From NCBI RefSeq assembly GCF_000316625.1, contig NC_019676.1, forward strand, positions 3,738,501-3,802,500: 64,000 bases of DNA, written 5' to 3'. Source of the stretch: Nostoc sp. PCC 7107. GTDB lineage: Bacteria > Cyanobacteriota > Cyanobacteriia > Cyanobacteriales > Nostocaceae. Of this stretch, positions 37,601 to 45,848 are shown in pieces. Made by a program: the position numbers and the translations under genes. How positions within the stretch are numbered: the first letter of the stretch is position 1; each line of letters starts with the position of its first letter. The notes under the pieces are model-generated. The model was given only the letters and a program-made list of their open reading frames with translations, ran no database searches and had not been told where the DNA came from.

Positions 37601-39779
37601 AATCATCACATTCGACAATTTTTCCGCGAGACTGAATCCACTTCCATTCACCATTAGCACAGCGCATCCGACACTCAACTTCATAAACAGCACTCACACC
37701 TTGAAAATGAGCTTTTAAAGCGGTAGTGACTATTGCTAAGTCTTCTGGATGGATAAATTGCTCGAAAACTTGCGAAACATTTGTAACACAGTTTTCTTCA
37801 TAACCCATCATTTTTGCCCACTGTAAGTCACTATATATCTCACCAGTGCTGAGATTCCAATCCCACAAGCCCAAATCGCTGGCTTCTAGGGCAAGTTGTA
37901 AACGTTCTTCACTTTGTCTATGGGCAGCTTCAATCATTTTACGCTGAATCAAACTGCCTAATTGGGTAGCAACAGCCCCGACTAACATCAGCAAACGCTT
38001 ATCTATTAATGCTGCACTGCGTTTAAAAAATACTAAAACTGCTAACACCTCACCATCAGCTAAAATTGGTACACCAAAAGCAGCTTTTAATCCTACTTTA
38101 GCCGCTTGGGGCGATCGCAAAAACACTGGTTGTTCAGCGGCCGAAACATCTTCAATCCATTCTGGTTGTTTAGTTTCCCAAATCCGTCCTGGTAGTCCCT
38201 CACCCAAAACAAATTTGATATTTTGACTAACTAGTGAGAATTGCTTTAAGCTAACATCCTCTCCATGCCAAACTAAGTTATGTTCTAAAACTGTGTCATC
38301 ATCACTAGGTAGCCATGCTTCACCAAAATCCCAGTTGATGGAATGACAAATTAAGCGCAGTACTACTTTTAACGCACTATTCACATCAACTGCACGAGTA
38401 ATAGCTTGAGATGTTAACAGCAGTAACCTGCTTTCATTTTCTGCCTGTTTACGTTCAGTAATATCTTTAGCTGTACCTAAAACATATTTTTGCCCATCAA
38501 TTTCGATTATTTCTGCACTGAACAGCATTGTTTTGATCTCGCCACTGGCGATACAAAAATCAACTTCATAGTTGCGGAGAGATTTTGTTTGTTGCAGAAT
38601 TTGAGTGAGAAAAATACTTTCTTGACAATTAGCCCAAATCTGTAATTCTTGGTCAGTGCGACCAATCACTTGGTGTCGAGCATAACCAAATAGCCGACAA
38701 AAACTATCATTAACTTCGATGTAGCGAATCTCTGGCAATATACATAAGATAATTGGGTCAGGAGAAGCTTTAAAGGCTGATGCCAACTTGGCTTCAGACG
38801 CTCGACGTGCAGTTTCGGCTCGTTGACGTTCCCGTGCTTCCAGTACCAAAGAAGCTAAATTTGTCAGAGAACGAGCAAAATTTTGGTCTTCTAGTGTCCA
38901 CTCACGCAATACTTCTAGCACCTCCAAACACAAAACTCCCACGGTCTTGCCGGCTAATCTAATTGGTGTATCGAGGATAGAAATAATGTTCAGATCTGAG
39001 TAAGATTGAGAAAATTCTTTAGTTCGATGATCAGTGTAAACATTCTCCACAGCAATTACTTCTTCTTGCTGCAAAGCTTGAAAATAAATCGGATAATCTA
39101 CTATAGCTAAAGTGTATCCTTCACTATGTTGATGACGACTTTGCTCAAATAAGTCCAGGCAATAGATGGAAGTTGAAGCTTGATTATATAACCAGATACT
39201 AGCTCGTTCAATTTCCAGATTTTTGGTAGCTGCTTCTGTAATTTCTCCAAACGCTGCCTTGATATCGCCTTGATACAATATCTGATTTTTTGCTAATTCT
39301 GTTAATACTAAATTATGATTATGAAGCTTAATATTCGGTAGCTTGAGAGTTTGTTCTGTAGATTCACCTTCTTTTTGTGTTAATGCCAACTTTCGCTGAT
39401 GTTGAAGATGAATGCAATTTTGCACTCGGATTAAAATCTCTGGCGCACAAAGTGGTTTAGTAATATAGTCAATAGCTTGTAATTGAAAGAATTTCTCTTT
39501 ATCCTGCAAAGTTTCTATGGGACTGAGAAAAATTATGGGAATATTTTGAGTTTGTTTATGAGCTTTGAAATGTTGACATACTGTATAACCATCCATTTCT
39601 GGCATGAGAACATCAAGTAAAATTAAATCAGGTAATGTTTCTCGCACTGCATCTATTGCTAGTTTACCCGCCGTGAATTTTTGTACCTGATAATTTTGAC
39701 ATTCAAGAAGTTGAGTTAAAAAATTTAAATCTTCAGGTTGATCATCAATTAATACAATTTTTATCGATTGATCATACAT
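34665..39779 (-). CDS. Hybrid histidine kinase with PAS, GAF and a candidate two-Cys cyanobacteriochrome domain
   Basis: This 1704-residue protein begins with a receiver (D56 in LILLDVLMP, about 5-125). GAF (about 165-310), PAS (325-445), GAF (450-610) and three PAS/PAC units (625-1010) follow. Next is a bilin-type GAF (about 1020-1200), then the kinase core with H1234 in MSHELRTPLN and ATPase boxes ending GTGLGLAISRK. The C terminus holds a second receiver (FMDMRMP) and a helical tail. The bilin GAF has canonical C1137 followed by Tyr and an extra C1092 inside an insertion (DGRCLERIL), as in insert-Cys cyanobacteriochromes that absorb violet or blue. No signal peptide or membrane helix is seen, so a cytoplasmic sensor is likely. 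The partner regulator is unknown. Confidence 0.88.
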   Translation of the reverse strand: MYDQSIKIVLIDDQPEDLNFLTQLLECQNYQVQKFTAGKLAIDAVRETLPDLILLDVLMPEMDGYTVCQHFKAHKQTQNIPIIFLSPIETLQDKEKFFQLQAIDYITKPLCAPEILIRVQNCIHLQHQRKLALTQKEGESTEQTLKLPNIKLHNHNLVLTELAKNQILYQGDIKAAFGEITEAATKNLEIERASIWLYNQASTSIYCLDLFEQSRHQHSEGYTLAIVDYPIYFQALQQEEVIAVENVYTDHRTKEFSQSYSDLNIISILDTPIRLAGKTVGVLCLEVLEVLREWTLEDQNFARSLTNLASLVLEARERQRAETARRASEAKLASAFKASPDPIILCILPEIRYIEVNDSFCRLFGYARHQVIGRTDQELQIWANCQESIFLTQILQQTKSLRNYEVDFCIASGEIKTMLFSAEIIEIDGQKYVLGTAKDITERKQAENESRLLLLTSQAITRAVDVNSALKVVLRLICHSINWDFGEAWLPSDDDTVLEHNLVWHGEDVSLKQFSLVSQNIKFVLGEGLPGRIWETKQPEWIEDVSAAEQPVFLRSPQAAKVGLKAAFGVPILADGEVLAVLVFFKRSAALIDKRLLMLVGAVATQLGSLIQRKMIEAAHRQSEERLQLALEASDLGLWDWNLSTGEIYSDLQWAKMMGYEENCVTNVSQVFEQFIHPEDLAIVTTALKAHFQGVSAVYEVECRMRCANGEWKWIQSRGKIVECDDWGQPLRMTGTHKDITERKTLERELALREAQLNAFFSSAPVGMNILDKQLQYVQINQVLADINGLSQAEHIGRKIYEVIPQIAPLVAPFYEHVLLTGERILNLEICTPKPKQPETLGYFLVSYFPIPGEDNYISGVGTVVVDISDRKHAELALQASRLRYQTLSEASPVGIYHTDELGNCIYLNQRWCDITGLNQSEAMGAGWAKALHPDDRDRVFTTWYAAIAAKSLYKCEHRFMRPDGTSVWVICQAIPEIDENGEITGHIGTITDITESKLAEAALRESAEREKAIAQVIQRMRQTLDLNTIFAATTEELRQILNCDRVVVYRFNADWSGEFVSESMNEGWISLMLEQRSDPIVTNNALEDGRCLERILESAAYPIQDTYLQATQGGVYKQEASFRCVADIYQAEFDSCYIDLLERFQAKAYIIVPIFCGSQLWGLLASYQNSSPRQWKTGEINIVVQIGNHLGVALQQAELLVQTQRQSQALQTAVITADAANKAKSEFLANMSHELRTPLNAILGFTQIMSYDHELSKGHQQNLAIINRAGEHLLNLINDILEMSKIEAGKTTLNISNFDLIALLNNLEEMLRVRAESKGLQLRFEYAPQLPQYVQTDDNKLRQILLNLLGNAIKFTSTGCVTLRVKLADQIIQRHTDTAIIPHSLIFEVQDTGVGISPQEIGLLFKAFGQTEIGRKSQQGTGLGLAISRKYVQLMGGDITVRSQEGIGSIFTFQIDIGFASISQEPVRQIQRRVLGLAPEQTEYRILVVDDVLENRLVLVKLLQMKGFTVREAANGEEAITLWQVWQPHLIFMDMRMPVIDGYAATKLIKARNEAAVFPNAHPIIIALTAHAFEEQRQAIISAGCDDLINKPFREEQIFAKIRQYLDVKYIYQEENQQIIDATQPNFQIHIIQEDLLSWLAQMPDKWLANLHNAAAQCSDDLVLELMTDIPIKNIIFQQYLTDLAQNFQFEKIMNLTKKYDVH

Positions 39780-39833
39780 ATTTTCTAAATAATTTTAGAT
39801 TTTATTAAGAATGTATCGTCATCAAAGTTATAG

Positions 39834-39972
39834 GACTTACGCAAAAAACCTCTCAAACCCTCATGTCTCTGTAAAGTCTGTGCCTCTTTGTTACCCTACC
39901 CTTCGGGAACGCCTGACGGCGAACGGGAAGCCGCTGGCGTGTCTACAATTTTTAGTGTCTTGTGCGTAAGTC
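39834..39972. mobile_element. MITE-like element with 10-base terminal inverted repeats
   Basis: GACTTACGCA at 39834-39843 is exactly inverted as TGCGTAAGTC at 39963-39972. The 139-base element has no gene and holds a GC-rich core (acgcctgacggcgaacggga). A single end, TGCGTAAGTC, recurs near 17875-17884. The structure suggests a non-autonomous element moved by a transposase elsewhere. No clear target duplication was seen. Confidence 0.65.
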
Positions 39973-40463
39973 GTGAGTTGGCAGAAAATGTATTTCTAAA
40001 ATTAGAAAATTATTAATAAATATAACGCAAGTAGAAAATATGCGGATTTTTCCCAGACTTCTTGATGTACACAAAATTTTGAGAAAGTTGATCCCCCAAT
40101 CAATCAGCAAGATGCTTATAAGATAAATTTAATTGTTTTGTGGGTGTTTATGTGAAAAATAGATACTAGGAGTAGGCTGTGGAGAATAAACATTTTTCTG
40201 TTGATTTGTAGGTTTTTCTTGTGATTCAGAGTCTTGACCAGATATCTTCACAAGTTACTCATTTTTTTAGTGTTCAATTTTCGTTGGGTTTGGTATTTGC
40301 TGCGTAACTACGAAAATTAGATGTGGTTTAGTTAAATCAAATGCAGCATATCAAGTAACTTGTAGCGATAATTGCTTTCATCAAGATTTTGACAGCGATC
40401 GCGCCACATAATTTAGATCAGAACATCAAGACTATTGATTAATTTAAGCACAGGAGGAAATAG
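39973..40463. other. Intergenic region upstream of the radical SAM gene
   Basis: No gene is supported. The end carries a strong ribosome-binding site (AGGAGG at 40452-40457) for the next gene. A promoter is expected but not clear. Confidence 0.5.
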
Positions 40464-41087
40464 ATGGAAACTCAACCAACTCGCCCATCACCAACACTTC
40501 CAGAAATTCCCCTTGGCTATCTCAACATTATGGGTTATGTTGACGAGTCAGAAGTTAATGGCCCTGGTTGTCGCGCTGTTGTCTGGGTACAAGGTTGTCG
40601 TCGTGAATGTCCTGGTTGCTTTAATCTTGAGTCTTGGCCATTTGAAATTAACCAACTGATTTCTGTTGATACCCTCGCTGAACAAATACTCAGTAAACCA
40701 CAAAACACTGGTGTAACTTTCTCTGGCGGTGAACCCTTTTGGCAAGCATCTGCTTTAGCTGCTTTAGCACGTAAACTGAAAGCAGCTGGCTTAAATGTTA
40801 TGTCTTTTTCCGGTTTTACCCTCAAGCAACTCCAGTCTGAATCTGCACCTTCAGGTTCGCAAGAATTATTAGAACAGTTAGATATTCTAATTGATGGGCC
40901 ATTTGTAGAATCTCTGGCGATTAATTCTCCCAACTCACCAGTTTCTTCCAGTAATCAACGGGTGAATGTCTTTAACCCAGCTTTAGCTGACCAAATCACT
41001 TGGGCTAGTGACCAAATCGAAATCCACATTCTCAAGGATGGCAGCCGCATTGTCACAGGCTATCGCGGGCGACTGGAATTGACTTAA
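40464..41087 (+). CDS. NrdG/PflA-like radical SAM protein
   Basis: This 207-residue protein is of the activating-enzyme type. The cluster-binding motif is CRRECPGC (CxxxCxxC), followed by the SAM-binding GG-type motif TFSGGEPFWQ and a partial TIM-barrel. Size and layout resemble the activators of anaerobic ribonucleotide reductase and pyruvate formate-lyase, but no target glycyl-radical enzyme is in the window. An ideal AGGAGG precedes the ATG. A hairpin (41110-41142) and then a small gene with a double-glycine leader follow. It could modify that peptide, be a general cyanobacterial NrdG homologue, or do something unrelated. The family call is firm and the target open. Confidence 0.82.
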   Translation: METQPTRPSPTLPEIPLGYLNIMGYVDESEVNGPGCRAVVWVQGCRRECPGCFNLESWPFEINQLISVDTLAEQILSKPQNTGVTFSGGEPFWQASALAALARKLKAAGLNVMSFSGFTLKQLQSESAPSGSQELLEQLDILIDGPFVESLAINSPNSPVSSSNQRVNVFNPALADQITWASDQIEIHILKDGSRIVTGYRGRLELT

Positions 41088-41109
41088 ATTTTTTACAGAT
41101 ATCCATAAA

Positions 41110-41142
41110 TTAACGTGCGCCGCCAACAGCGACACACGTTAA
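41110..41142. terminator. Hairpin after the radical SAM gene
   Basis: TTAACGTG pairs exactly with CACGTTAA around a 17-base GC-rich loop. It lies 23 bases past the stop codon, with no strong T-run. Confidence 0.5.
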
Positions 41143-41298
41143 TGATATTCTTGATCCAAAAGTCATCAATAAATATTTTTTAATTACCTAATTATAAGCT
41201 GAAACTTTTTTGTGCAATATCGCAAGATAGAATTCCAATTTATTTTTTTATGACTAAAGAATAATTTTTAACTGAATCAATCAGTCTATAACAGAAGC

Positions 41299-41321
41299 AT
41301 AGGTAATTAATACATACCTAT
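41299..41321. promoter_or_regulatory. Possible operator upstream of the small precursor gene
   Basis: ATAGGTA and TACCTAT form a perfect 7-base inverted repeat nine bases apart, 24 bases before the ATG. The position suits a regulator-binding site or a small leader hairpin. Confidence 0.4.
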
Positions 41322-41344
41322 ATCAACTAAGTGAGGTCAAGATT

Positions 41345-41620
41345 ATGCTATTACAAACAACTGTGTCTGATTTACTTGTAGATTTATCTACAGAAAAACA
41401 GCAATTTTTAGCTGGTGGATGTGGATCCTATGGTCGTAGTCAAGAACCCAGCCAAGGATCATCACCAGCAGAAACATCACCAGAAATGTCATCGCCAGTA
41501 GTGGTATCGCAACCGATAGCACGTCTAGCAGTAGGGAGTATCATTACAGTAACACCATTTGCCAAGTGTTTACCTGGACAAAGTTGTTACGGCACAGAAG
41601 ATTCTCAAACTCAAGATTAA
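41345..41620 (+). CDS. Candidate RiPP/bacteriocin precursor with double-glycine leader
   Basis: This 91-residue protein has a leader (1-25) with acidic/hydrophobic residues (VSDLLVDLSTEKQQFLAGG) ending in G24-G25, the usual cleavage site of peptidase-containing ABC exporters. The 66-residue remainder starts with C26, is rich in Ser, Pro, Gly and Gln, and has two more Cys near the end (C75 and C81 in KCLPGQSCYG). TGAGGT lies about seven bases upstream of the ATG. Leaders of this LSxEKQxxLAGG style occur in cyanobacterial bacteriocin-like precursors. No exporter or protease gene is in the window. The nearest enzyme is the radical SAM protein upstream. A secreted, unmodified small protein is the main alternative. 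Confidence 0.65.
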   Translation: MLLQTTVSDLLVDLSTEKQQFLAGGCGSYGRSQEPSQGSSPAETSPEMSSPVVVSQPIARLAVGSIITVTPFAKCLPGQSCYGTEDSQTQD

Positions 41621-41882
41621 TGATATTTTGAGAAATCCTCTTGAAAACTTAAACTTTTGAATCAGTAGGAAAAGTCTCTTTTGTCTTTTCCATCAATTAA
41701 GTCAATGAAGCAGAGAAATAAGTTTTAATTTATTTCTCTGTTTATCTATAAATATTTTTAATTAATTGCTAAAGGCGTAAAGGTATGCTTCCTTACAAAA
41801 ACCCAGGCATATAAGAGTTTGAGCGCAATTGTATTAAAATTAGAGATGGGTAGATTTTGAGTTTGTAAGTAATTAGATATAA

Positions 41883-42647
41883 ATGAAATTTATTGGGATT
41901 GATTTAGGTTGGAAATCGCAACCAAGTGGTTTATGCTGTTTACAATTAATAGACGGAAAGTTGCAATTAATCGATTTAGATCGCCAAGATGCGATCGCAG
42001 ATATTTTAAATTGGCTAGATACTTGGGTAAAACTAGAAGAATCAGCTATCATTGCAGTTGATGCACCAACTCTTATTCCTAATGCTACAGGTAGTCGCCT
42101 ACCAGATAAACTCAGTCATAAATACTTTGGCAAATATCACGCTGGTTGTTATCCAGCAAATCAAAACTTACCCTTTGCCGAGCGAACAATTAACTTTGGG
42201 TTAGAATTAGAATCGCGTGGTTTTGTTCATGCACCAACAATAGAAGCAAAAAAATTTGGTAGATATCAAATAGAAGTTTTTCCTCACCCGGCGATAGTCC
42301 ATTTATTTAATTTAGAACGTATTCTTAAATATAAAAAAGGACGCATCAATGAGCGCCGCCAAGAATTAATTAAACTCTATCAATATATTCTCGAAGTTTT
42401 ACCCAATCTCGAACCGAAACTCGAATTGAATCAAAAGCTAAATGCTAAACAATCTCATCCTTTTCCTTTTGATTTTTTCCTTTTACCTTCCACAGGTGCA
42501 GCCCTTAAAGCGATTGAAGATAAACTTGATAGTTTAATTTGCGCTTATGTAGCTGCACACTGGTGGTATTGGGGAGAACAACGCAACTTAGTATTAGGCG
42601 ATCGCACCACAGGTTACATTGTCATCCCCAATAAAAGTGAAAAGTAA
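41883..42647 (+). CDS. DUF429 family protein
   Basis: This 254-residue protein starts FIGIDLGWKSQPSGLCCLQL and has an internal VDAPTLIPN, the two Asp-containing motifs of the DUF429 family with an RNase H-like fold. Members are widespread, and their activity is not known to me. The central part (GRYQIEVFPHPAIV) also fits the family. The 3' end overlaps the hairpin that ends transcription before the convergent phosphorylase gene. Its role cannot be inferred from its neighbours. Confidence 0.8.
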   Translation: MKFIGIDLGWKSQPSGLCCLQLIDGKLQLIDLDRQDAIADILNWLDTWVKLEESAIIAVDAPTLIPNATGSRLPDKLSHKYFGKYHAGCYPANQNLPFAERTINFGLELESRGFVHAPTIEAKKFGRYQIEVFPHPAIVHLFNLERILKYKKGRINERRQELIKLYQYILEVLPNLEPKLELNQKLNAKQSHPFPFDFFLLPSTGAALKAIEDKLDSLICAYVAAHWWYWGEQRNLVLGDRTTGYIVIPNKSEK

Positions 42648-42678
42648 AAAGGTAAAAGTGTTACTTTTTACTTTTCAC
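42637..42678. terminator. Bidirectional hairpin terminator
   Basis: Perfect 15-base arms GTGAAAAGTAAAAAG and CTTTTTACTTTTCAC lie between two convergent genes; the last DUF429 codons are inside the left arm. It is built from the same heptamer-like units as other short repeats of the window. Confidence 0.75.
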
Positions 42679-42694
42679 TTTTGACTTTTACCTT

Positions 42695-45259
42695 CTATTC
42701 CGCCCAAGCAATTAATCTTGGTTCATAAGCATTAGACAAGTGTGGGTGCTTAGGTAACACACGCAAGGACAAGCCTTGTAAACCAGAGGTATTGTAGATA
42801 ATATCTGCCGTGTAGACACTCAAGCCTTGAGAATCTTGGCCTTGGTAATCCATGACTACTGGTGTCGCATTAACGATTTCACCGTTAGCATCAATTACGC
42901 CTTGATATAACTCCACTTGGATATCATCATTGCTCAAAGTTGCTAAATCCACTTTGGCCTTGACAGCAACGCTTTGGTTAACCTTAATATCTGAACCAAC
43001 TGAGACATCAATATCTTTGATAATGAGGTTAAACCAGTGGTCGCTGAGTTTAGCTTTCCAAGCAGCTAATTCCTTAGCTGGGGCGTAATTATCAGCAATC
43101 AGAGTATGACAGCGATCGCTGGCTGGGAAATAAGCCTGTTGAGCATAATCCCGTACCATCCGCGCTGTATTAAAGAACGGACAGTTCAAGCGAATTGCAT
43201 CTTTCATTTTGGCGACCCAAGGTCTAGGCAGACCATCATCGTCTCGGTGGTCATAAAATAGAGGCACAACTTCTTTCTCTAACAAATCGTAGAGAGCGTT
43301 AGCTTCCACTTCATCTTGATAATTGGGATCTTCGTAATTTTCGCCATGTCCAATCGCCCAACCTGTGCGGACAAAATCAGCTTCATCCCACCAACCATCT
43401 AAAACACTTAAATTTGGCAACCCATTCATCGCGGCTTTCATCCCGCTAGTACCGGAAGCTTCCCGTGGACGACGGGGTGTGTTCAACCAGATATCGCAAC
43501 CCGCTACCATTAACCGAGCGATATGAATATCGTAGTTAGGAACAAAAACAACCTGTTTTTCTAAATGGTGTTCGTGGATAAAGTGATTGATATCACGAAT
43601 CAGTTCTTTTCCCGGAATATCTTTGGGGTGAGCTTTACCAGCAATGACAAATTGGACTTTACGGGTTTTATCACCGAGTAAGATGTGTTTAATGCGTTCT
43701 AGATCGCGCATCCACAGGGTAGCGCGTTTATAAGTAGCAAACCGTCGGGCAAAACCAATGGTTAAAACATAAGGATCTAATACTTCTTGGGCTTGGGCAA
43801 TTTCCGAAGCCGAAGCACCGCGATCGCGTAAATGCTTAACTAAATGCTCTCGCACGTAAAGTACCATATCCAAGCGGCAGCGTTCGTGATTGCGCCACAA
43901 CTCCTCATCGGGAATGGCTTCCATTCGCTCCCACAGTTGGTTCTCTGGTGGTACTGACGACCAGTTTGGCCCTAAGTAGCGATCGTACAACTCTTGAGTT
44001 GATTTAGCTACACAACTGCGGGCGTGAACACCGTTAGTAATAGCTGTGATTGGAACTTCTTCGACTGGGACTTTCTTCCACAATCCTTGAAACATTTGCC
44101 GCGATACCACACCATGTAGCTGCGCCACCCCGTTAGAAAACGTCGCCATTTTCAACGCCAGCACTGCCATACTAAACGGTGCAGATAAATCGCCCGTATT
44201 TTCTCGCCCCAATCCTAAAAATTGCTCTTTGGGTAAGCCAAAAATATCTGCATAATATCCCAGATAATACAAAATCTTATCGGGAGGGAACAAGTCAATT
44301 CCCGCAGGTACAGGTGTGTGAGTTGTAAAGATGTTGCTAGACATCACCACCTGTTTAGCTTGGGCATAGCTCAAACCTTCTTCTTGAATCAACAGCCGGA
44401 TGCGCTCTAAAGCCGAGAAGGCAGCATGTCCCTCATTCATGTGGTAGGCGGTGACATCATAACCCAAAGCTTTGAGCATCTGCACACCACCGATCCCCAA
44501 CATAATTTCTTGGTGGATACGCATATCGATATCGCCACCATACAGCTGATCTGTGATGTCGTGATCGTATTGGTTATTGGGTTCGATGTTGGTGTCTAAC
44601 ATATATAAAGGCACCATTCCCACCTGTACCCGCCACACTCTGGCGTACACCTTGCGCCCCGGATAATCAACAGCAATCTGCAATTCTGAACCGTCGGGAT
44701 TGCGTTCCAAATGCAAGGGCATATTATAAAAATCGTTGATGGGGTAGCGCTCTTGTTGCCAGCCATCAGCGTTGAGATATTGAGCAAAATACCCTTGTTG
44801 ATAAAGCAAGCCCACACCCACGAGGGGTAGTCCCAAATCACTAGCCGATTTTAGGTGATCACCAGCCAGAACGCCCAAACCACCAGAATAAACAGGTAAA
44901 CAGTCAACCAAGCCAAATTCTGCCGAAAAATAGGCATAACATTCTTTGGGCTTTTGACTGCGTTGTTTCTGATACCAAGTTCCTTCTTGGAGATAATCCT
45001 CTAATTGACGGGCAGCACGATCCATTTGTGCTAAAAAGCCATCATCTTCCACTACCTCCAACAGCCTCGCTTGGGAGATAGTACCCAGCATCAACACTGG
45101 GTTATGGCGGCTAGATTCCCATAAATCCGTATCTAAACGGCGAAATAAATCTTTTGTCTCAACATTCCAATCCCAATGCAAATTATATGCCAGCCGTCGC
45201 AGTGGTTCCAGGCGCGGTGGTAGTGATGGGGAAACATTAAAAGTGCGAATTGGCTGCAT
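42695..45259 (-). CDS. glgP: Alpha-glucan phosphorylase, DUF3417-containing subfamily
   Basis: This 854-residue GT35 phosphorylase has the N-terminal DUF3417 region (LRRLAYNLHWDWNVETKDLF). It shows YFSAEFGLVDCLPVYSGGLG, the catalytic-site stretch HMNEGHAAF, and the pyridoxal phosphate lysine in EASGTSGMKAAMNG. It releases glucose-1-phosphate from alpha-1,4-glucans. This subfamily differs from the classical glycogen phosphorylase encoded at 48508-51036. It is a single gene on the minus strand, convergent with the DUF429 gene. Using both enzymes in different conditions is plausible but not shown here. Confidence 0.92.
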   Translation of the reverse strand: MQPIRTFNVSPSLPPRLEPLRRLAYNLHWDWNVETKDLFRRLDTDLWESSRHNPVLMLGTISQARLLEVVEDDGFLAQMDRAARQLEDYLQEGTWYQKQRSQKPKECYAYFSAEFGLVDCLPVYSGGLGVLAGDHLKSASDLGLPLVGVGLLYQQGYFAQYLNADGWQQERYPINDFYNMPLHLERNPDGSELQIAVDYPGRKVYARVWRVQVGMVPLYMLDTNIEPNNQYDHDITDQLYGGDIDMRIHQEIMLGIGGVQMLKALGYDVTAYHMNEGHAAFSALERIRLLIQEEGLSYAQAKQVVMSSNIFTTHTPVPAGIDLFPPDKILYYLGYYADIFGLPKEQFLGLGRENTGDLSAPFSMAVLALKMATFSNGVAQLHGVVSRQMFQGLWKKVPVEEVPITAITNGVHARSCVAKSTQELYDRYLGPNWSSVPPENQLWERMEAIPDEELWRNHERCRLDMVLYVREHLVKHLRDRGASASEIAQAQEVLDPYVLTIGFARRFATYKRATLWMRDLERIKHILLGDKTRKVQFVIAGKAHPKDIPGKELIRDINHFIHEHHLEKQVVFVPNYDIHIARLMVAGCDIWLNTPRRPREASGTSGMKAAMNGLPNLSVLDGWWDEADFVRTGWAIGHGENYEDPNYQDEVEANALYDLLEKEVVPLFYDHRDDDGLPRPWVAKMKDAIRLNCPFFNTARMVRDYAQQAYFPASDRCHTLIADNYAPAKELAAWKAKLSDHWFNLIIKDIDVSVGSDIKVNQSVAVKAKVDLATLSNDDIQVELYQGVIDANGEIVNATPVVMDYQGQDSQGLSVYTADIIYNTSGLQGLSLRVLPKHPHLSNAYEPRLIAWAE

Positions 45260-45536
45260 AGGTTAGCAACTCTCCAAGTTCAGCTATGGTTATTGTTTAC
45301 CTTCTTTCTGCAATGTTGCCAATTCTTTATACTGTGTTTGTGAAATACTGATGACTTTGTTAAGTATTTAAAACTTGCACGAGAATTACGGCTAAATCTT
45401 GCCCCAAGCATCTTTGTTCTTGTTCTGTGTTCTCCTTTAGTATCTGCTTAGTGAGCAAAATTTAACAATTGACACGTATCACATTACAACTCCCATTCCC
45501 GCCATCACAGAGAGGTGAATGCCTAAATAGGAGTGT

Positions 45537-45848
45537 TTAACTGCCCAAAGAAGGCTGATCTTGGGTATTTTTTGGCATTTTTAGAGTTTGAGCCGCTGCA
45601 TAAGCCAATTCTGCTGCTATTCTATAAGCAAGCTTTATATTAGACTTATGATTAGAATGATTAGCTTGTCGATGCTTTAACTCTTTTTGAACCTCACCAG
45701 AGGCGATCGCTCGCTGCAAAATAATAAAAGCATCCAAATCTTCTGAGTCATAGTCTTGCCGTAATAACACTTGTATCTGGTTCTGCTCGGCGATACTCAA
45801 ATAACCAGTTCTAAAAGCTTGCTGGACGATTTGTTTAATTTCCACCAT
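45537..45848 (-). CDS. Small helical protein of unknown function
   Basis: This 103-residue protein, predicted helical, has QAFRTGYLSIAEQNQIQVLL and DAFIILQRAIASGEV in the first half and a basic middle (KHRQANHSNHKSN). No membrane segment or known catalytic motif is seen. Similar small proteins with an AFxTGYLS motif are, as I recall, conserved in filamentous cyanobacteria. It is flanked by long non-coding stretches on both sides, so no operon context helps. Confidence 0.65.
   Translation of the reverse strand: MVEIKQIVQQAFRTGYLSIAEQNQIQVLLRQDYDSEDLDAFIILQRAIASGEVQKELKHRQANHSNHKSNIKLAYRIAAELAYAAAQTLKMPKNTQDQPSLGS

Noticed and set aside
40435-40659. Plus-strand frame overlapping the radical SAM gene
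   Set aside because: Out of frame with the conserved CxxxCxxC protein and without similarity to it.
40735-41085. Idea that a glycyl-radical enzyme (NrdD) is encoded with the radical SAM protein
   Set aside because: No RVCGY-type glycyl radical motif or large reductase gene was found in the neighbourhood.
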